Assembly: GCF_002917095.1 (NCBI RefSeq)
Contig: NZ_PQGA01000003.1
Location: 124,001-188,000 of the forward strand
DNA from: Paraburkholderia eburnea
Lineage (GTDB): Bacteria > Pseudomonadota > Gammaproteobacteria > Burkholderiales > Burkholderiaceae
Direction: 5' to 3'
Length of the DNA stretch: 64,000 nucleotides
Below the pieces are notes generated by a model. The model did not search any database. It had not been told where the DNA came from and saw only the letters and a program-made list of their open reading frames with translations. A program made the position numbers and the translations under genes. Of this stretch, positions 19,472 to 28,556 are shown piece after piece; the first letter of the stretch is position 1; each line of letters begins with the position of its first letter.

Positions 19472-20260
19472 TCAAGCCGAGGCGAGCCACGCCACGTAGC
19501 GGGCGGCGTCTTCCTCGACGCGCGGCTCGTCGAACGGAAATTCGATACCGCGCGGCACGTCCGAAGGCAGTCGCGCGAGCGCGGCGCGGCACAGCGGATC
19601 GTCGGCGGCGGGCGCGCAGGCAAAGCGGCGCGCGCCCTCGCCAACGACGGCCTTGCAGTGGATGTATTCGACGTTGGGCGCGAGCGCGACGGCGGCCATC
19701 AGCGGCGCTTCCCCGGTCCACTGCCAGTTGCCGATATCGAATGTCATGCCGATCAGCTTGTCTTCCCCGGCTGCACGCAGCGCGCGGAACAGCGCGGTGA
19801 ATTGGGCGAGCTTGCCGCCCTGTTCGAGCTGGCCGTTTTCGACCACCACGCGCGGCGCGCTGGCCTCTGCGCGGCCTTTCACGCCGAGTTCTTCGAGAAT
19901 CGCCGCGAGCCGTGCGGCGTGCGCCTCGCCCGCGAAGCCGCCGAGCTGCAACTTGACGAAGCGCGCGCCGAGCGCGCGGCCGCATTCGACGGCATGGCGC
20001 AGTTGCATTTCGTTGAGCGCGCCGTCGTCGGCGTAGAGCGTGTCGGGCGTTGACCACACGGGCCACAAGCCAGAACCCGCAAGCGCTGTGCCGAGCGCGC
20101 GCAGCGCGTCGGGATGCGCGTCGGCGTCGTGCATCAGTTCGCGCCGCACCTCGAAGGCACAGGCGCCCGAGCGCTTCGTCGCCCCAAACCATGCCGCATG
20201 TCCGTCACGCCAGATCGATCCAGCGCCGAACGCGCTTGACACAATTGCCACTTCCGCCAT
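19472..20260 (-). CDS. kguE: KguE, sugar phosphate isomerase/epimerase-like protein
   Basis: TIM-barrel protein of 262 aa of the xylose-isomerase-like group. Metal-site candidates are visible in RVVVENGQLEQ (Glu), MTFDIGNWQWTGEA (Asp) and VEYIHCKAVVGEG (His). It is the first gene of the kgu operon; in pseudomonads KguE is required for or helps 2-ketogluconate growth, but its reaction is not settled. The start at 20260 has AGGAAG 7-8 bp upstream. A TTG-started extension to 20320 would overlap the PtxS operator and is rejected. Confidence 0.83.
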   Translation of the reverse strand: MAEVAIVSSAFGAGSIWRDGHAAWFGATKRSGACAFEVRRELMHDADAHPDALRALGTALAGSGLWPVWSTPDTLYADDGALNEMQLRHAVECGRALGARFVKLQLGGFAGEAHAARLAAILEELGVKGRAEASAPRVVVENGQLEQGGKLAQFTALFRALRAAGEDKLIGMTFDIGNWQWTGEAPLMAAVALAPNVEYIHCKAVVGEGARRFACAPAADDPLCRAALARLPSDVPRGIEFPFDEPRVEEDAARYVAWLASA

Positions 20261-20304
20261 CGTCGTCTTCCTGTTACTGCCGGTTCCGCTTGCCTGGATA
20301 TTGC

Positions 20305-20320
20305 TTGGAACCGGTTCCAA
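20305..20320. promoter_or_regulatory. PtxS-type operator before kguE
   Basis: Perfect 16-bp palindrome TTGGAACCGGTTCCAA, 45-60 bp before the kguE start. Its AACCGGTT centre matches the known Pseudomonas PtxS operator pattern (TGAAACCGGTTTCA). Confidence 0.8.
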
Positions 20321-20426
20321 ATCATGCTCGAAAAAAAGCGCTTACGCGCCTGAGCCGATCCATCGGATTGATTGGCGGGATGTTGCGCCGACCCGGCAGC
20401 CGGCGCCATTGTGGAAATCCCCTAAT

Positions 20427-21371
20427 TCAAGGCGGGAACCTCGTAGCGCCCGAAGCGTGGCCTGAGCCGCCGCCGTTCTCGCCCGGCGCGTCGAGCAGAC
20501 ATAGCTCGAGAAAGCGCTGCGTCACGCGCGAAGCCGCGCCCGCGTGCGGCACGACGATCGAGAAGCGCCGCGCGAGCGGTTCGGGACCGATGCGGATCTG
20601 GGCCAGCGCGCCGTCCTCGTGGCGCATCGACATCGCCGACACAAAGCCGATCCCCATGCCCGCCCGCACCGCTTCCTTAACGCCCTCCACGCCCGCGATC
20701 TCCAGTGCGACGCGCATCGGCACCGCCGCGCGCGCGAAGGCGCGTTCGACCACTTGACGCACGCCCGAGCCGTCTTCGCGCAGCACGAGGGGCAGATCGC
20801 CGAAGGCCGACAGATCACAGCGCGCTAGCCCTGCTGCGCCGGCGAGCGCATGGCCGCGCGGCGCGATCGCCACGATTTCGTCCTCGTGCCAGGGATGCAC
20901 GGCGCAATCGGCGGGCAGTTGCGAACCCACCGGCCCTTCGACCAGCGCGATATCGAGCTCGCCGAGCATCGCCACGACGTCGGCGGTGTTGCCGCTCGCG
21001 GTTTCCAGCTTCACGTCCGGATAGCGCCGATGGAACGCCGCGACCAGATACGGCAGGCGGTAGCTCGCGGGTGTCGTGCTCGCGCCGATGCGCAGCGTGC
21101 CACGCTCCAGACCGCGCAGTGCGTCACGAAATGCCTGCGCGTCGCGCCAGTTCTCGCGCAGACGCGCCGCGTAGGCCGCGAGCTGCTCGCCCGTGGGCGT
21201 CAGGCGCACGCCGCGCCCGTCGCGCAGATACAGCGGCTCGCCGAATTCCTCCTGCAACAGCTTTAGCTGCCCGGACACGGCGGGCTGCGACAGATGCAGC
21301 GCGAGCGCGGCGCGGCTGATGTTGCGGTGCTCGGCGACGGCAGCAAAAGTTATCAGTTGTTCCGGGGTCAT
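20427..21371 (-). CDS. LysR-family regulator, divergent from yeiH
   Basis: Regulator of 314 aa. The N-terminal helix-turn-helix (MTPEQLITFAAVAEHRNISR, ALHLSQPAVSGQLKLLQEEF) is followed by a two-lobed effector domain (GTLRIGASTTPASYRLPYLV). It is divergent from the yeiH-like gene with a 113-bp AT-rich intergenic region. In enterobacteria the LysR protein YeiE controls yeiH in the same arrangement, so it most likely activates that gene. The last 20 residues are Gly/Ser-rich and may be disordered. Confidence 0.9.
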   Translation of the reverse strand: MTPEQLITFAAVAEHRNISRAALALHLSQPAVSGQLKLLQEEFGEPLYLRDGRGVRLTPTGEQLAAYAARLRENWRDAQAFRDALRGLERGTLRIGASTTPASYRLPYLVAAFHRRYPDVKLETASGNTADVVAMLGELDIALVEGPVGSQLPADCAVHPWHEDEIVAIAPRGHALAGAAGLARCDLSAFGDLPLVLREDGSGVRQVVERAFARAAVPMRVALEIAGVEGVKEAVRAGMGIGFVSAMSMRHEDGALAQIRIGPEPLARRFSIVVPHAGAASRVTQRFLELCLLDAPGENGGGSGHASGATRFPP

Positions 21372-21423
21372 CGCATCAAATTATTGGGTTGACCTATAGT
21401 TTACTTCGCAAATGACGATTTTT

Positions 21424-21437
21424 CATATCGTTATATG
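21424..21437. promoter_or_regulatory. Short inverted repeat in the LysR-yeiH intergenic region
   Basis: CATAT-CGTT-ATATG lies in the AT-rich 113-bp divergent promoter region, 48-61 bp before the yeiH start. Placement fits a LysR-regulated promoter; the protein that binds it is inferred. Confidence 0.4.
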
Positions 21438-21484
21438 TAATTTAGGATTAGCGCATTCGTAGCCAGATCAAAACACTCACTGCC

Positions 21485-22558
21485 ATGTCCACTCCGTCGT
21501 CTACTCTCGCTCACCCGTCGCTTTCGACACGCGGCCAGATCAACGGCGTGCTGTTCGTCGCGCTGTTCGCCTTCGCCGTCACGCGGCTCGCGGCCCTGCC
21601 CGCCATCGCCAACCTGGGGCTGAGTCCGCTGATCGTCGGCATCGTCGCCGGCGCGATCTACGGCAATCTGCTGCCCGACACGATGCCCGAAAGCTGGGCG
21701 GCGGGCGTCAACTTCTCCGCGCGCAAGCTGCTGCGCATCGCCGTGGCCTTCTTCGGGCTGCGCGTGAGCCTGCAGGAAATCGCCCAGGTGGGGCTGCCGG
21801 GCCTCGTCGAATCGGTGGCGATCGTCGTGAGCACGCTGGTGATCGGCACCTGGGCGGGCATGAAGATCATGAAGCTCGACCGCGACACGGCCATCCTCAC
21901 GGCCGCCGGCAGCGCGATCTGCGGCGCGGCCGCCGTGCTCGCCTTCGAGTCCACGCTGCAGTCGAAGCCGCACAAGAGCGCGATGGCCGTGGGCAGCGTG
22001 GTGCTGTTCGGCACGCTGTCGATGTTCCTCTACCCGCTGCTCTATCGCGCAGGCTGGCTGCATCTGGATACCGTCGGCGCGGGTCTGTTCTTCGGCGGCA
22101 CGATTCACGAAGTCGCGCAGGTCGTGGGCGCGGCGAGCAACGTGGGCCCGGACGCCTTGCACATCGCCACCATCGTCAAGATGACCCGCGTGATGCTGCT
22201 CGTACCGGTGCTGCTGGTGCTCGGCGTGTGGCTCAATCGTTCGGCGCGCGGTGCGCAAGGTACTGACGGCGCGAAACACGGTTCGCGCAAGCTCGCGGTG
22301 CCCTGGTTCGCACTCGGTTTCCTCGCGCTGGTGGTGGTGAACTCGCTGCATGTGCTGCCCGAAGCGGCTACCTCGTCGCTGAACCTGCTCGACACCTTCG
22401 CGCTGACCATGGCCATGACGGCGCTCGGCATCGAAACGCGCGTCTCGCAGATCCGCCAGGCCGGTCCGCGTGCGCTGACCACGGGGTTCATCCTTTACGT
22501 CTGGCTCGTGCTGGGTGGCCTCGCGATGACCTGGGGCGTGGAGCGGCTGTTCGGCTGA
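21485..22558 (+). CDS. yeiH: YeiH/UPF0324 family putative sulfate exporter
   Basis: Integral membrane protein of 357 aa with about ten hydrophobic segments. Conserved family stretches are visible: GLSPLIVGIVAGAIYGNLLP, FSARKLLRIAVAFFGLRVSL, SAICGAAAVLAFESTLQSKP and GGTIHEVAQVVGAASNVGPD. Members are annotated as putative sulfate exporters, on limited experimental ground. It is divergent from its probable LysR regulator and ends in a strong terminator, so it is a single-gene unit. Confidence 0.9.
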   Translation: MSTPSSTLAHPSLSTRGQINGVLFVALFAFAVTRLAALPAIANLGLSPLIVGIVAGAIYGNLLPDTMPESWAAGVNFSARKLLRIAVAFFGLRVSLQEIAQVGLPGLVESVAIVVSTLVIGTWAGMKIMKLDRDTAILTAAGSAICGAAAVLAFESTLQSKPHKSAMAVGSVVLFGTLSMFLYPLLYRAGWLHLDTVGAGLFFGGTIHEVAQVVGAASNVGPDALHIATIVKMTRVMLLVPVLLVLGVWLNRSARGAQGTDGAKHGSRKLAVPWFALGFLALVVVNSLHVLPEAATSSLNLLDTFALTMAMTALGIETRVSQIRQAGPRALTTGFILYVWLVLGGLAMTWGVERLFG

Positions 22559-22618
22559 TGACAGAAACGCGATTCAGGCAGAGCCTGAGAGACTGCGCAC
22601 CGGTTCGTCCGGTCGCTT

Positions 22619-22642
22619 GCCCCGCCCTCGGCGGGGCTTTTT
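22619..22642 (+). terminator. Rho-independent terminator after yeiH
   Basis: Stem GCCCCGCC / GGCGGGGC with a CTC loop followed by TTTTT, 60 bp after the yeiH stop. Confidence 0.93.
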
Positions 22643-22747
22643 GCGCTTGTAGCCCAGCGTTCGCATCCCTGATTTCGGGCAAGCCACGCAGCACCCAGGC
22701 GCGACGGTTGCGGCCCATACTGTCCGATCCGACGAAGGGGACGAGCA

Positions 22748-23482
22748 ATGGCATACGAACTGTATTACTGGGACGGTTTGCAGGGACGGGGCGAATTCGT
22801 GCGCCTGGCGCTGGAGGAAGCCGGCGCGCCCTATGTGGACGTGGCGCGCGGCGCGAAAGAGGATGGCGAGGGTATCGGCGCGCTGATGGCCGGACTGGAG
22901 AGCGACGGGCCGTATCCGCCCTACGCGCCGCCTTTTCTCAAGGACGGCGAGCTGATCGTGCCGCATGTGGCCAACATCCTGTTCTACCTCGGCCCCAAGC
23001 TCAAGCTCGCGCCTCGCGACGAGGGCTTGCGCATCATTGCGAACGGCCTGCAACTGACGATCGCGGACCTCGTCACCGAAGTGCACGACACCCATCACCC
23101 GATCGCCAGCGGCCTCTACTACGAGGATCAGCAGGACGCGGCGAAGGCACGCTCGAAGGACTTCATCCAGCATCGCCTGTCGAAGTTCATGAGCTACTTC
23201 GAGCGGGTGCTCGCGCAGAATCCGGACGGGCCAGGGCACATGGTCGGCCGTGCGCTCAGCTATGTCGACCTGTCGATGTTCCAGATCGTCGAAGGCTTGC
23301 GCTACGCGTTCCCGAAGGCGACGAAGCCTCTCGCCGACCACTATCCGCACGTGATCGCGCTGCACGACGCCGTGGCCGCGCGGCCCAATATCGCGGCTTA
23401 CGTGCAGTCCGGGCGGCGGCTGCCGTTCAACGAAACGGGGATCTTCCGTCACTATCCGGAACTCGATCGGGCCGTGCGCTGA
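22748..23482 (+). CDS. Glutathione S-transferase-family protein
   Basis: Cytosolic protein of 244 aa. The N-terminal thioredoxin-like domain (MAYELYYWDGLQGRGEFVRL) has the sigma/alpha-type GST start, with a Tyr and the RGEFVRLALEEAG helix, and a cis-Pro-like PPYAPPFLKDGEL region. The C-terminal helical domain includes GRALSYVDLSMFQIVEGLRY with the conserved Asp. GAAGGGGACG precedes the ATG. It probably conjugates glutathione to electrophiles, but the substrate is unknown. It stands between the yeiH terminator and the ClC gene. Confidence 0.88.
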   Translation: MAYELYYWDGLQGRGEFVRLALEEAGAPYVDVARGAKEDGEGIGALMAGLESDGPYPPYAPPFLKDGELIVPHVANILFYLGPKLKLAPRDEGLRIIANGLQLTIADLVTEVHDTHHPIASGLYYEDQQDAAKARSKDFIQHRLSKFMSYFERVLAQNPDGPGHMVGRALSYVDLSMFQIVEGLRYAFPKATKPLADHYPHVIALHDAVAARPNIAAYVQSGRRLPFNETGIFRHYPELDRAVR

Positions 23483-23615
23483 GCGCCGCGAGCGCCGTGA
23501 ACCATCGCGGTCGCGCCTGTCAACGCAGTCGGACTCAAGCGGCCACCGCGTGGCGCGGCGCCGCTATTCGTTTTGCTGGTTTTTTCTTCTCAACCCTCCA
23601 ACCTGCCCGCCTGCC

Positions 23616-25382
23616 GTGCTGTCATTCCTGCTGAAACTGCGCACCCGCGCCCGCGACCTCTTTCGCCTCTCCGACGCCCATACCATGCTGATCTGGTCGG
23701 TCATCGTCGGCGTGGCCGGGGCGTTCGCGACCGTGCTCTTCCGCGAGGGCATCGCTCATTTGCAGATCCTCTTCACGGGCAGCGAAGGCAGTTTCGTCGA
23801 GATGGCGCGCCGGCTGCCGTGGCACACGCGCATCTGGCTGCCCGCCGCGGGCGGCTTCATCGCGGGCTGTCTGCTGCTGATGGCCAGACGCGATGCGCCG
23901 GCTGCGGGTAGCAAGCCCAACAAGCCAGGCGACAAGCCGATCCACACCGACTACGTCGAAGCCGTGGCGATCGGCGACGGCGTGATGCCGGTCGGCACGA
24001 GCCTCTGGCGCAGCGCATCGTCGCTGTTCACGATCGCCAGCGGCGGCTCGATCGGCCGCGAAGGGCCGATGGTGCAGCTCGCCGCGCTCGCAGCCTCGCT
24101 GATCGGACGCTGGGTCCATTTCGACCCGCAACGTCTGCGCCTGCTGGTCGCGTGCGGCGCGGCGGCCGGTATCACTTCGGCCTATAACGCGCCGATCGCG
24201 GGCGCCTTTTTCGTGACGGAAATCGTGCTGGGCGCGATCGTCATGGAGAGCTTCGGGCCGATCGTGGTGGCCTCCGTGGTCGCCAACATCACGATGCGCG
24301 AGTTCGCGGGCTACAAGCCGCCTTACGAGATGCCGGTGTTCCCGCCCGTCACGGGCGTCGAGGTGTTGCTGTTCGTCGCGCTCGGCATTCTGTGCGGCGT
24401 GCTCGCGCCGCGTTTTCTCGCCTTGCTCGACGTGACGAAAGCCGGCTTCGGGCGCCTCAAGCTGCCGCTGCCCGCCAGGCTCGCGCTCGGCGGGCTCGTG
24501 TGCGGCGTGCTGTCGGTGTGGACGCCCGAGGTCTGGGGCAATGGCTACAGCGTCGTGAACTCGATCCTGCATTCGCCGTGGACATGGACGGCGCTCGCCA
24601 CGGTGCTCGTCTTCAAGCTGATCGCCACGGCCGCGACGGTGGGTTCGGGCGCCGTGGGCGGGGTCTTCACGCCGACGCTCTTCATGGGCGCGGTGGTCGG
24701 CTGCCTGTTCGGCCATGGCATGAACGCGTTCTGGCCGCACGGCACGTCCGCGCCGTTTGCCTACGCGATGGTCGGCATGGGCGCGTTCCTCGCGGGCGCG
24801 ACCCAGGCGCCGCTGATGGCGATCCTCATGATCTTCGAAATGACGCTCAGCTACCAGGTGGTGCTGCCGCTGATGCTCTCGTGCGTGGTCGCGTATTTCG
24901 TCGCACGCGCGACGGGCACGAAGTCGATGTACGAAATCACGCTGCACCGCAATCGCGAGGAAGCTGAACGCCTGCGCCTGCGCGCCACCCAGATGCGCGA
25001 GCTGGTGCGCCCCGCCGATACCGTCGTGCGCGCCGATGCGACGGTGCAGGAGATGACGCGCGTGTTTCTCGAATATCCGGTCAAGTATCTCTACGTGACG
25101 GACGACACGGGGCGCTTTCTCGGCGCGGTCGCGCTCGCCGACATCACCAACGACCTGCTGCAAAAGCGCGACACCTCGAACAAGCACGCGTGCGATTACC
25201 TCAAGGCGTCGTTCGACGTGCTGACGCCCGATATGCCGCTCGCGGTGGCGTTGCAGCATTTCATGTCGTTCCAGGGCGAGCGCCTGCCGGTGATTGAAAG
25301 CGCGCAGCAGCCGCGGCTGGCGGGGGTCGTCTACAAGACTTCGTTGCTGGATGCGTATCAGCGGATGAACCCGGAGCGCTAG
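23616..25382 (+). CDS. ClC-family chloride channel/transporter with CBS domains
   Basis: Membrane protein of 588 aa from the GTG at 23616; an ATG at 23685 is the alternative. The ClC selectivity motifs are present: GSIGREGP with the gating Glu (about residue 147), GGVFTPTLF (about 347) and a later GAFLAGATQAPLMAILMIFE. A C-terminal pair of CBS domains occupies about residues 460-580 (VRADATVQEMTRVFLEYPVK). At the position of the proton glutamate of the E. coli antiporter (second E of IEE), the sequence reads TEI, as I recall for ClcB-type members. It therefore may be a channel or altered exchanger; that is inference. Confidence 0.9.
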   Translation: MLSFLLKLRTRARDLFRLSDAHTMLIWSVIVGVAGAFATVLFREGIAHLQILFTGSEGSFVEMARRLPWHTRIWLPAAGGFIAGCLLLMARRDAPAAGSKPNKPGDKPIHTDYVEAVAIGDGVMPVGTSLWRSASSLFTIASGGSIGREGPMVQLAALAASLIGRWVHFDPQRLRLLVACGAAAGITSAYNAPIAGAFFVTEIVLGAIVMESFGPIVVASVVANITMREFAGYKPPYEMPVFPPVTGVEVLLFVALGILCGVLAPRFLALLDVTKAGFGRLKLPLPARLALGGLVCGVLSVWTPEVWGNGYSVVNSILHSPWTWTALATVLVFKLIATAATVGSGAVGGVFTPTLFMGAVVGCLFGHGMNAFWPHGTSAPFAYAMVGMGAFLAGATQAPLMAILMIFEMTLSYQVVLPLMLSCVVAYFVARATGTKSMYEITLHRNREEAERLRLRATQMRELVRPADTVVRADATVQEMTRVFLEYPVKYLYVTDDTGRFLGAVALADITNDLLQKRDTSNKHACDYLKASFDVLTPDMPLAVALQHFMSFQGERLPVIESAQQPRLAGVVYKTSLLDAYQRMNPER

Positions 25383-25680
25383 GCTGCAATAAGCGAAGTT
25401 AAGTTGCTGATTTCCTGTGACAAATCAAAAAAGCACGCGCGTTCGAGACGTGATGCCGCATTTGCTGCCATTATGAGATTTCCGTTCGCGCGTGTGCCCT
25501 GACAGACGTTGCGCCAATGTCTGTCACCGCTTTTCCGCATGCCCGACGGTGTGTCGCGTGGCCTGCGCTGCTTTGCCCAGTTTCCTGCACGCGGCCGCCT
25601 TGCCTCGTCCGGTCAGCCTGACCGCCACGGCACGGCACTTGCTGCGACCTTCGGGCCGCATGAGGAAAGGAGGTCGAGCG
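25383..25680. other. Intergenic region, no gene seen
   Basis: About 300 bp between the ClC gene and a small exported-protein gene. It has an AT-richer start and no convincing coding frame. The only recognised signal is the AGGAAAGGAGG ribosome site at the right end. Confidence 0.5.
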
Positions 25681-25941
25681 ATGAAAACCTCGACGCTGTT
25701 GACCACTGTGCTGCTGTCGGCCTCGTGCTTCGCGGCACCCGTGCGTACGCAGGACGCCCAGATCGACCGTGCCAGCGCCGCCGCGCCCGACGTTCGTTCG
25801 CCGATGGCGGATGTGCCCGTGGCGCCGCCCGCGCCCGAGGTGCCGAGTGCGACGGGCGTGCAGCACTGGGAGTATCTGAGCCTGCCGAAGTCGCACAGAC
25901 TGGACCGTACGCTAAGCCCGATTCTGCATCAGCAGACTTGA
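25681..25941 (+). CDS. Small exported protein, hypothetical
   Basis: Protein of 86 aa with a signal peptide (MKTSTLLTTVLLSASCFAAP, cleavage near residue 18) and a Pro/Ala-rich mature part with VAPPAPEVPSATG and QHWEYLSLPKSHRLDRTLSP. No domain was recognised. The strong ribosome site AAAGGAGG 8 bp before the ATG supports it as a real gene. A Cys at position 16 could be a lipobox residue (ASC), but the fit is poor. Confidence 0.65.
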   Translation: MKTSTLLTTVLLSASCFAAPVRTQDAQIDRASAAAPDVRSPMADVPVAPPAPEVPSATGVQHWEYLSLPKSHRLDRTLSPILHQQT

Positions 25942-26119
25942 GCGCCGGGCGCGCGGGTTTGCCCGCTGTGCATCGACTGGCGGCGCGGCGCCGGCATTGT
26001 GTATGCTTGTCGCGACGCCAACGGCCCTACGCCATGTTTCACCCTGCGGGGGCCGTCCATCTATCCGGTTTTTGAGCTGATTTCACGTTAGCGCGCCCGC
26101 CGCGCCGAGGATTTCGCGC

Positions 26120-26350
26120 ATGTCCGCCTCATCCATCCCCGAAGAGCCGATCGACCTTCAGTTCGCCGACGTCCTGCGCGAAGTGCGCTGGCCCGCCAAC
26201 AAGGACGATCTCGTGGAGGCCGCCCGCAACGCCGGGGCGAGTAACGAGGTGCTGGGGATTCTCGACGGGATGCCCGAGCAGGACTACCGCGACGTGGCCT
26301 CGGTCACGCGTCTGATCGGCAGCAACTACGGCCCTGGCCTCGGTATCTGA
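26120..26350 (+). CDS. DUF2795 family protein
   Basis: Small helical protein of 76 aa. The region DLQFADVLREVRWPANKDDL...EVLGILDGMPEQDYRDVASV matches the DUF2795 pattern, with a predicted helix-turn-helix-like compact fold. Family members are abundant in actinobacteria and Burkholderiales and their function is unknown. It is convergent with the TetR gene, 37 bp away. Confidence 0.8.
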   Translation: MSASSIPEEPIDLQFADVLREVRWPANKDDLVEAARNAGASNEVLGILDGMPEQDYRDVASVTRLIGSNYGPGLGI

Positions 26351-26387
26351 GGGCCGCGAGGCTCGCCAGCTCCATCGTGCGCGCGGC

Positions 26388-27020
26388 TCAGGCGTCGCGG
26401 CCAAACACCACGCGCGCGAAGAAGCGGCCAAGCACTTCTTCCACCACCGGCAGCGTCACGTGCTGCGGATCGGCCGTGGCCAGGAATTGCACGCCATCGC
26501 ACAAACCCATCAGGCCCAGCGCCATCAGATCGGGCGCGATCGACAGCGGCGTGCCCACGCGCGCCGAGAATTCCTCGATATAGGCCGCCAGGCGCTCGCG
26601 TTTTTCCTTCATGAAGGCGTTGAAACGCGTGCGAAAACGCGCGTCGCGGGCCGCAAGCAATTTGGCTTCCACCCACAGCAGGAACATCTTGTTGTCCTGC
26701 GGCAGGCGGCTGTAGAACGCCAGCACGCGCGCCTCCATGACCTCGCGCGGGGCGTTGGCCTCGAAGATCGCACGCAGATCGACTTCCATCGCCTCATGGT
26801 CGCGCCGCAGCAGTTCGACCAGCAGCTCGGCCTTGCTATCGAAATTCGAGTAGAACGCGCCGCGCGTGTAGCCGGCCTCCTGCGCGATGTCCTCGACGCT
26901 CGCGCCCACAAAGCCTTTGGCCATGAACAAAGCCTGCGCGGCATCGAGCAGGCGCTCGCGCGTCTGATCGCGGCTCTGCTCGCGGGTGAGTCGTGGGCGC
27001 GGTGTGGCTTGGCGCGTCAT
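26388..27020 (-). CDS. TetR-family repressor of the adjacent RND efflux operon
   Basis: Regulator of 210 aa. The N-terminal helix-turn-helix (RERLLDAAQALFMAKGFVGA, then VEDIAQEAGYTRGAFYSNFD) is the TetR signature, and the remaining 140 residues form the helical ligand domain. It is divergent from the efflux operon, the classic arrangement for MexL/AcrR-type control. A palindrome and promoter-like elements lie between the two. The ATG at 27020 was chosen; an in-frame extension to 27335 reads through the divergent promoter region. Confidence 0.9.
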   Translation of the reverse strand: MTRQATPRPRLTREQSRDQTRERLLDAAQALFMAKGFVGASVEDIAQEAGYTRGAFYSNFDSKAELLVELLRRDHEAMEVDLRAIFEANAPREVMEARVLAFYSRLPQDNKMFLLWVEAKLLAARDARFRTRFNAFMKEKRERLAAYIEEFSARVGTPLSIAPDLMALGLMGLCDGVQFLATADPQHVTLPVVEEVLGRFFARVVFGRDA

Positions 27021-27131
27021 GGCGTGGGGTGACAAGGCTCGGGTGGATAGGTTGCGGCGTGATGGCGATGCTTCTGGCATGACCCGACGGTAGCGCGAGT
27101 CTATCACTGAATCTTTCTTCGGATTCATTTG

Positions 27132-27145
27132 TGTATTCAGATACA
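27132..27145. promoter_or_regulatory. Candidate TetR operator in the efflux promoter region
   Basis: Inverted repeat TGTAT-TCAG-ATACA between the TetR gene and the efflux operon. It overlaps a weak promoter-like pair (TTGTGT and TATTAG spaced 17 bp). TGTATT recurs at 27150-27155. Confidence 0.5.
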
Positions 27146-27365
27146 GCCTTGTATTAGAATTCACGGAATTATCTGAGATCGATCGGTGTGCGACGCAGGA
27201 GCCATCCATGTACGCCGTGTCTGGCCTGTTTTGCTTTCGCGGGCGGACGGACTCAGCGGCGGCGTGACCGGCCCGGGGCGAGCGACAGCGCGCACGGGCC
27301 CGGCGCGCGTGCGTTCCAGGCATGTCGAGGTCCATGTGAATCGTCGCGGTCGTAGCGCATCGAGG

Positions 27366-28556
27366 ATGCGCAGTCAGTGTCAGTCCCAGGCTATCGCCGT
27401 CAATCCGTCCGATCCGTCCGTGCAGGCAGGCGCATCGAGGTCATCGCGCGTCATGAGCGCCCTCGCGTTGTGCGCCTTCAGCGCACTGGCCGGCCTCGCC
27501 GGCTGCAGCAAGCATGAGGAAGCGGCGCCGGGGCCGCGCCCGGTCGTCTCGATGACCGTGCATGCCGATCAGAGCGGCCCATCCACCACGTATCCGGGCG
27601 GCGTCCAGGCGCGCAATAACACGCCGCTGTCCTTCCGCGTGAACGGCAAGATCATCGAGCGCAACGTGCGGCTAGGCGATGTGGTCAAGCCCGGCCAGGT
27701 GCTGGCGCGGCTGGACCCCGCCGATTACGACAGGAATGCCGCGAGCGCCCAGGCGCAGTACGATGCCGCGCAGCACCGCTATGTGTTCGCGAAGCAGCAG
27801 CTCGACCGCGATACCGCCCAGGCGCAGGCCAACCTGATCGCCCGCGCGCAGTTCGAGCAGACTCAGGATGCCTACGCATCGGCCGTCGCGGGGCGCGACC
27901 AGGCAAAGCAGCAACTCGCGCTCTCCCAGGATCAACTCCGCTACACCCAGCTCGTCGCCGATCACGCGGGCATCATCACCGCCGAGAACGCCGATACCGG
28001 CCAGAACGTGCAGGCGGGCCAGGCCGTTTATCAACTCGCCTGGACCGGCGATGTGGACGTGGTCAGCGATCTGCCCGAAAACGCCATCGCCGGATTGCAT
28101 ACCGGCGACCCCGCGCAGGTCACGCTCCCCGCGCTGCCGGGACGCAGCTATACGGCGAAGGTGCGCGAACTGGGCGCCGCCGCCGACCCGCAAAGCCGGA
28201 CGTGGCGCGTCAAGCTCACACTCGAACACCCGGACGCCGAGGTGCGCCTCGGCATGACGGCCAATATCGCGCTCTCTTCCACCGCCGCCAGTCACGCGGC
28301 GAGCAGCCATTTCACCGTCCCCGCCACCGCCCTCTTTCACGACGGCAACGCGCCCGCGCTCTGGATCGTGCAAGGCGCGGACAACGTGCTGCAACTGCGC
28401 CGCGTGAGCGTGTCGCGCTACGACGCGCGCACCGTCACCGTGACGGACGGCCTCAAGGACGGCGATCGCATCGTGCTGCAAGGCGTGCATACGGTCAGCG
28501 CGGGCGAGAAAGTGCACCCGGTTGCCCCGCTGCACCCCGAGGACTTCGCGTCATGA
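27366..28556 (+). CDS. RND efflux periplasmic adaptor (membrane fusion lipoprotein)
   Basis: Adaptor of 396 aa that joins the inner-membrane pump to the outer-membrane channel. A lipoprotein signal with lipobox LAGC (ALAGLAGCSKHEE) is followed by the barrel-sandwich half motifs (NNTPLSFRVNGKIIERNVRL, GDVVKPGQVLARLDPADYDR), the coiled-coil hairpin and the beta-barrel region. The start is uncertain: GTG at 27336 with GAGG upstream, ATG at 27366, or ATG at 27453; the last lacks the basic n-region. It overlaps the pump gene by 4 bp (ATGA). Confidence 0.9.
   Translation: MRSQCQSQAIAVNPSDPSVQAGASRSSRVMSALALCAFSALAGLAGCSKHEEAAPGPRPVVSMTVHADQSGPSTTYPGGVQARNNTPLSFRVNGKIIERNVRLGDVVKPGQVLARLDPADYDRNAASAQAQYDAAQHRYVFAKQQLDRDTAQAQANLIARAQFEQTQDAYASAVAGRDQAKQQLALSQDQLRYTQLVADHAGIITAENADTGQNVQAGQAVYQLAWTGDVDVVSDLPENAIAGLHTGDPAQVTLPALPGRSYTAKVRELGAAADPQSRTWRVKLTLEHPDAEVRLGMTANIALSSTAASHAASSHFTVPATALFHDGNAPALWIVQGADNVLQLRRVSVSRYDARTVTVTDGLKDGDRIVLQGVHTVSAGEKVHPVAPLHPEDFAS

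Noticed and set aside
19472..20320. TTG-started longer kguE
   Set aside because: It would run through the PtxS palindrome, and the ATG at 20260 has a good ribosome site.
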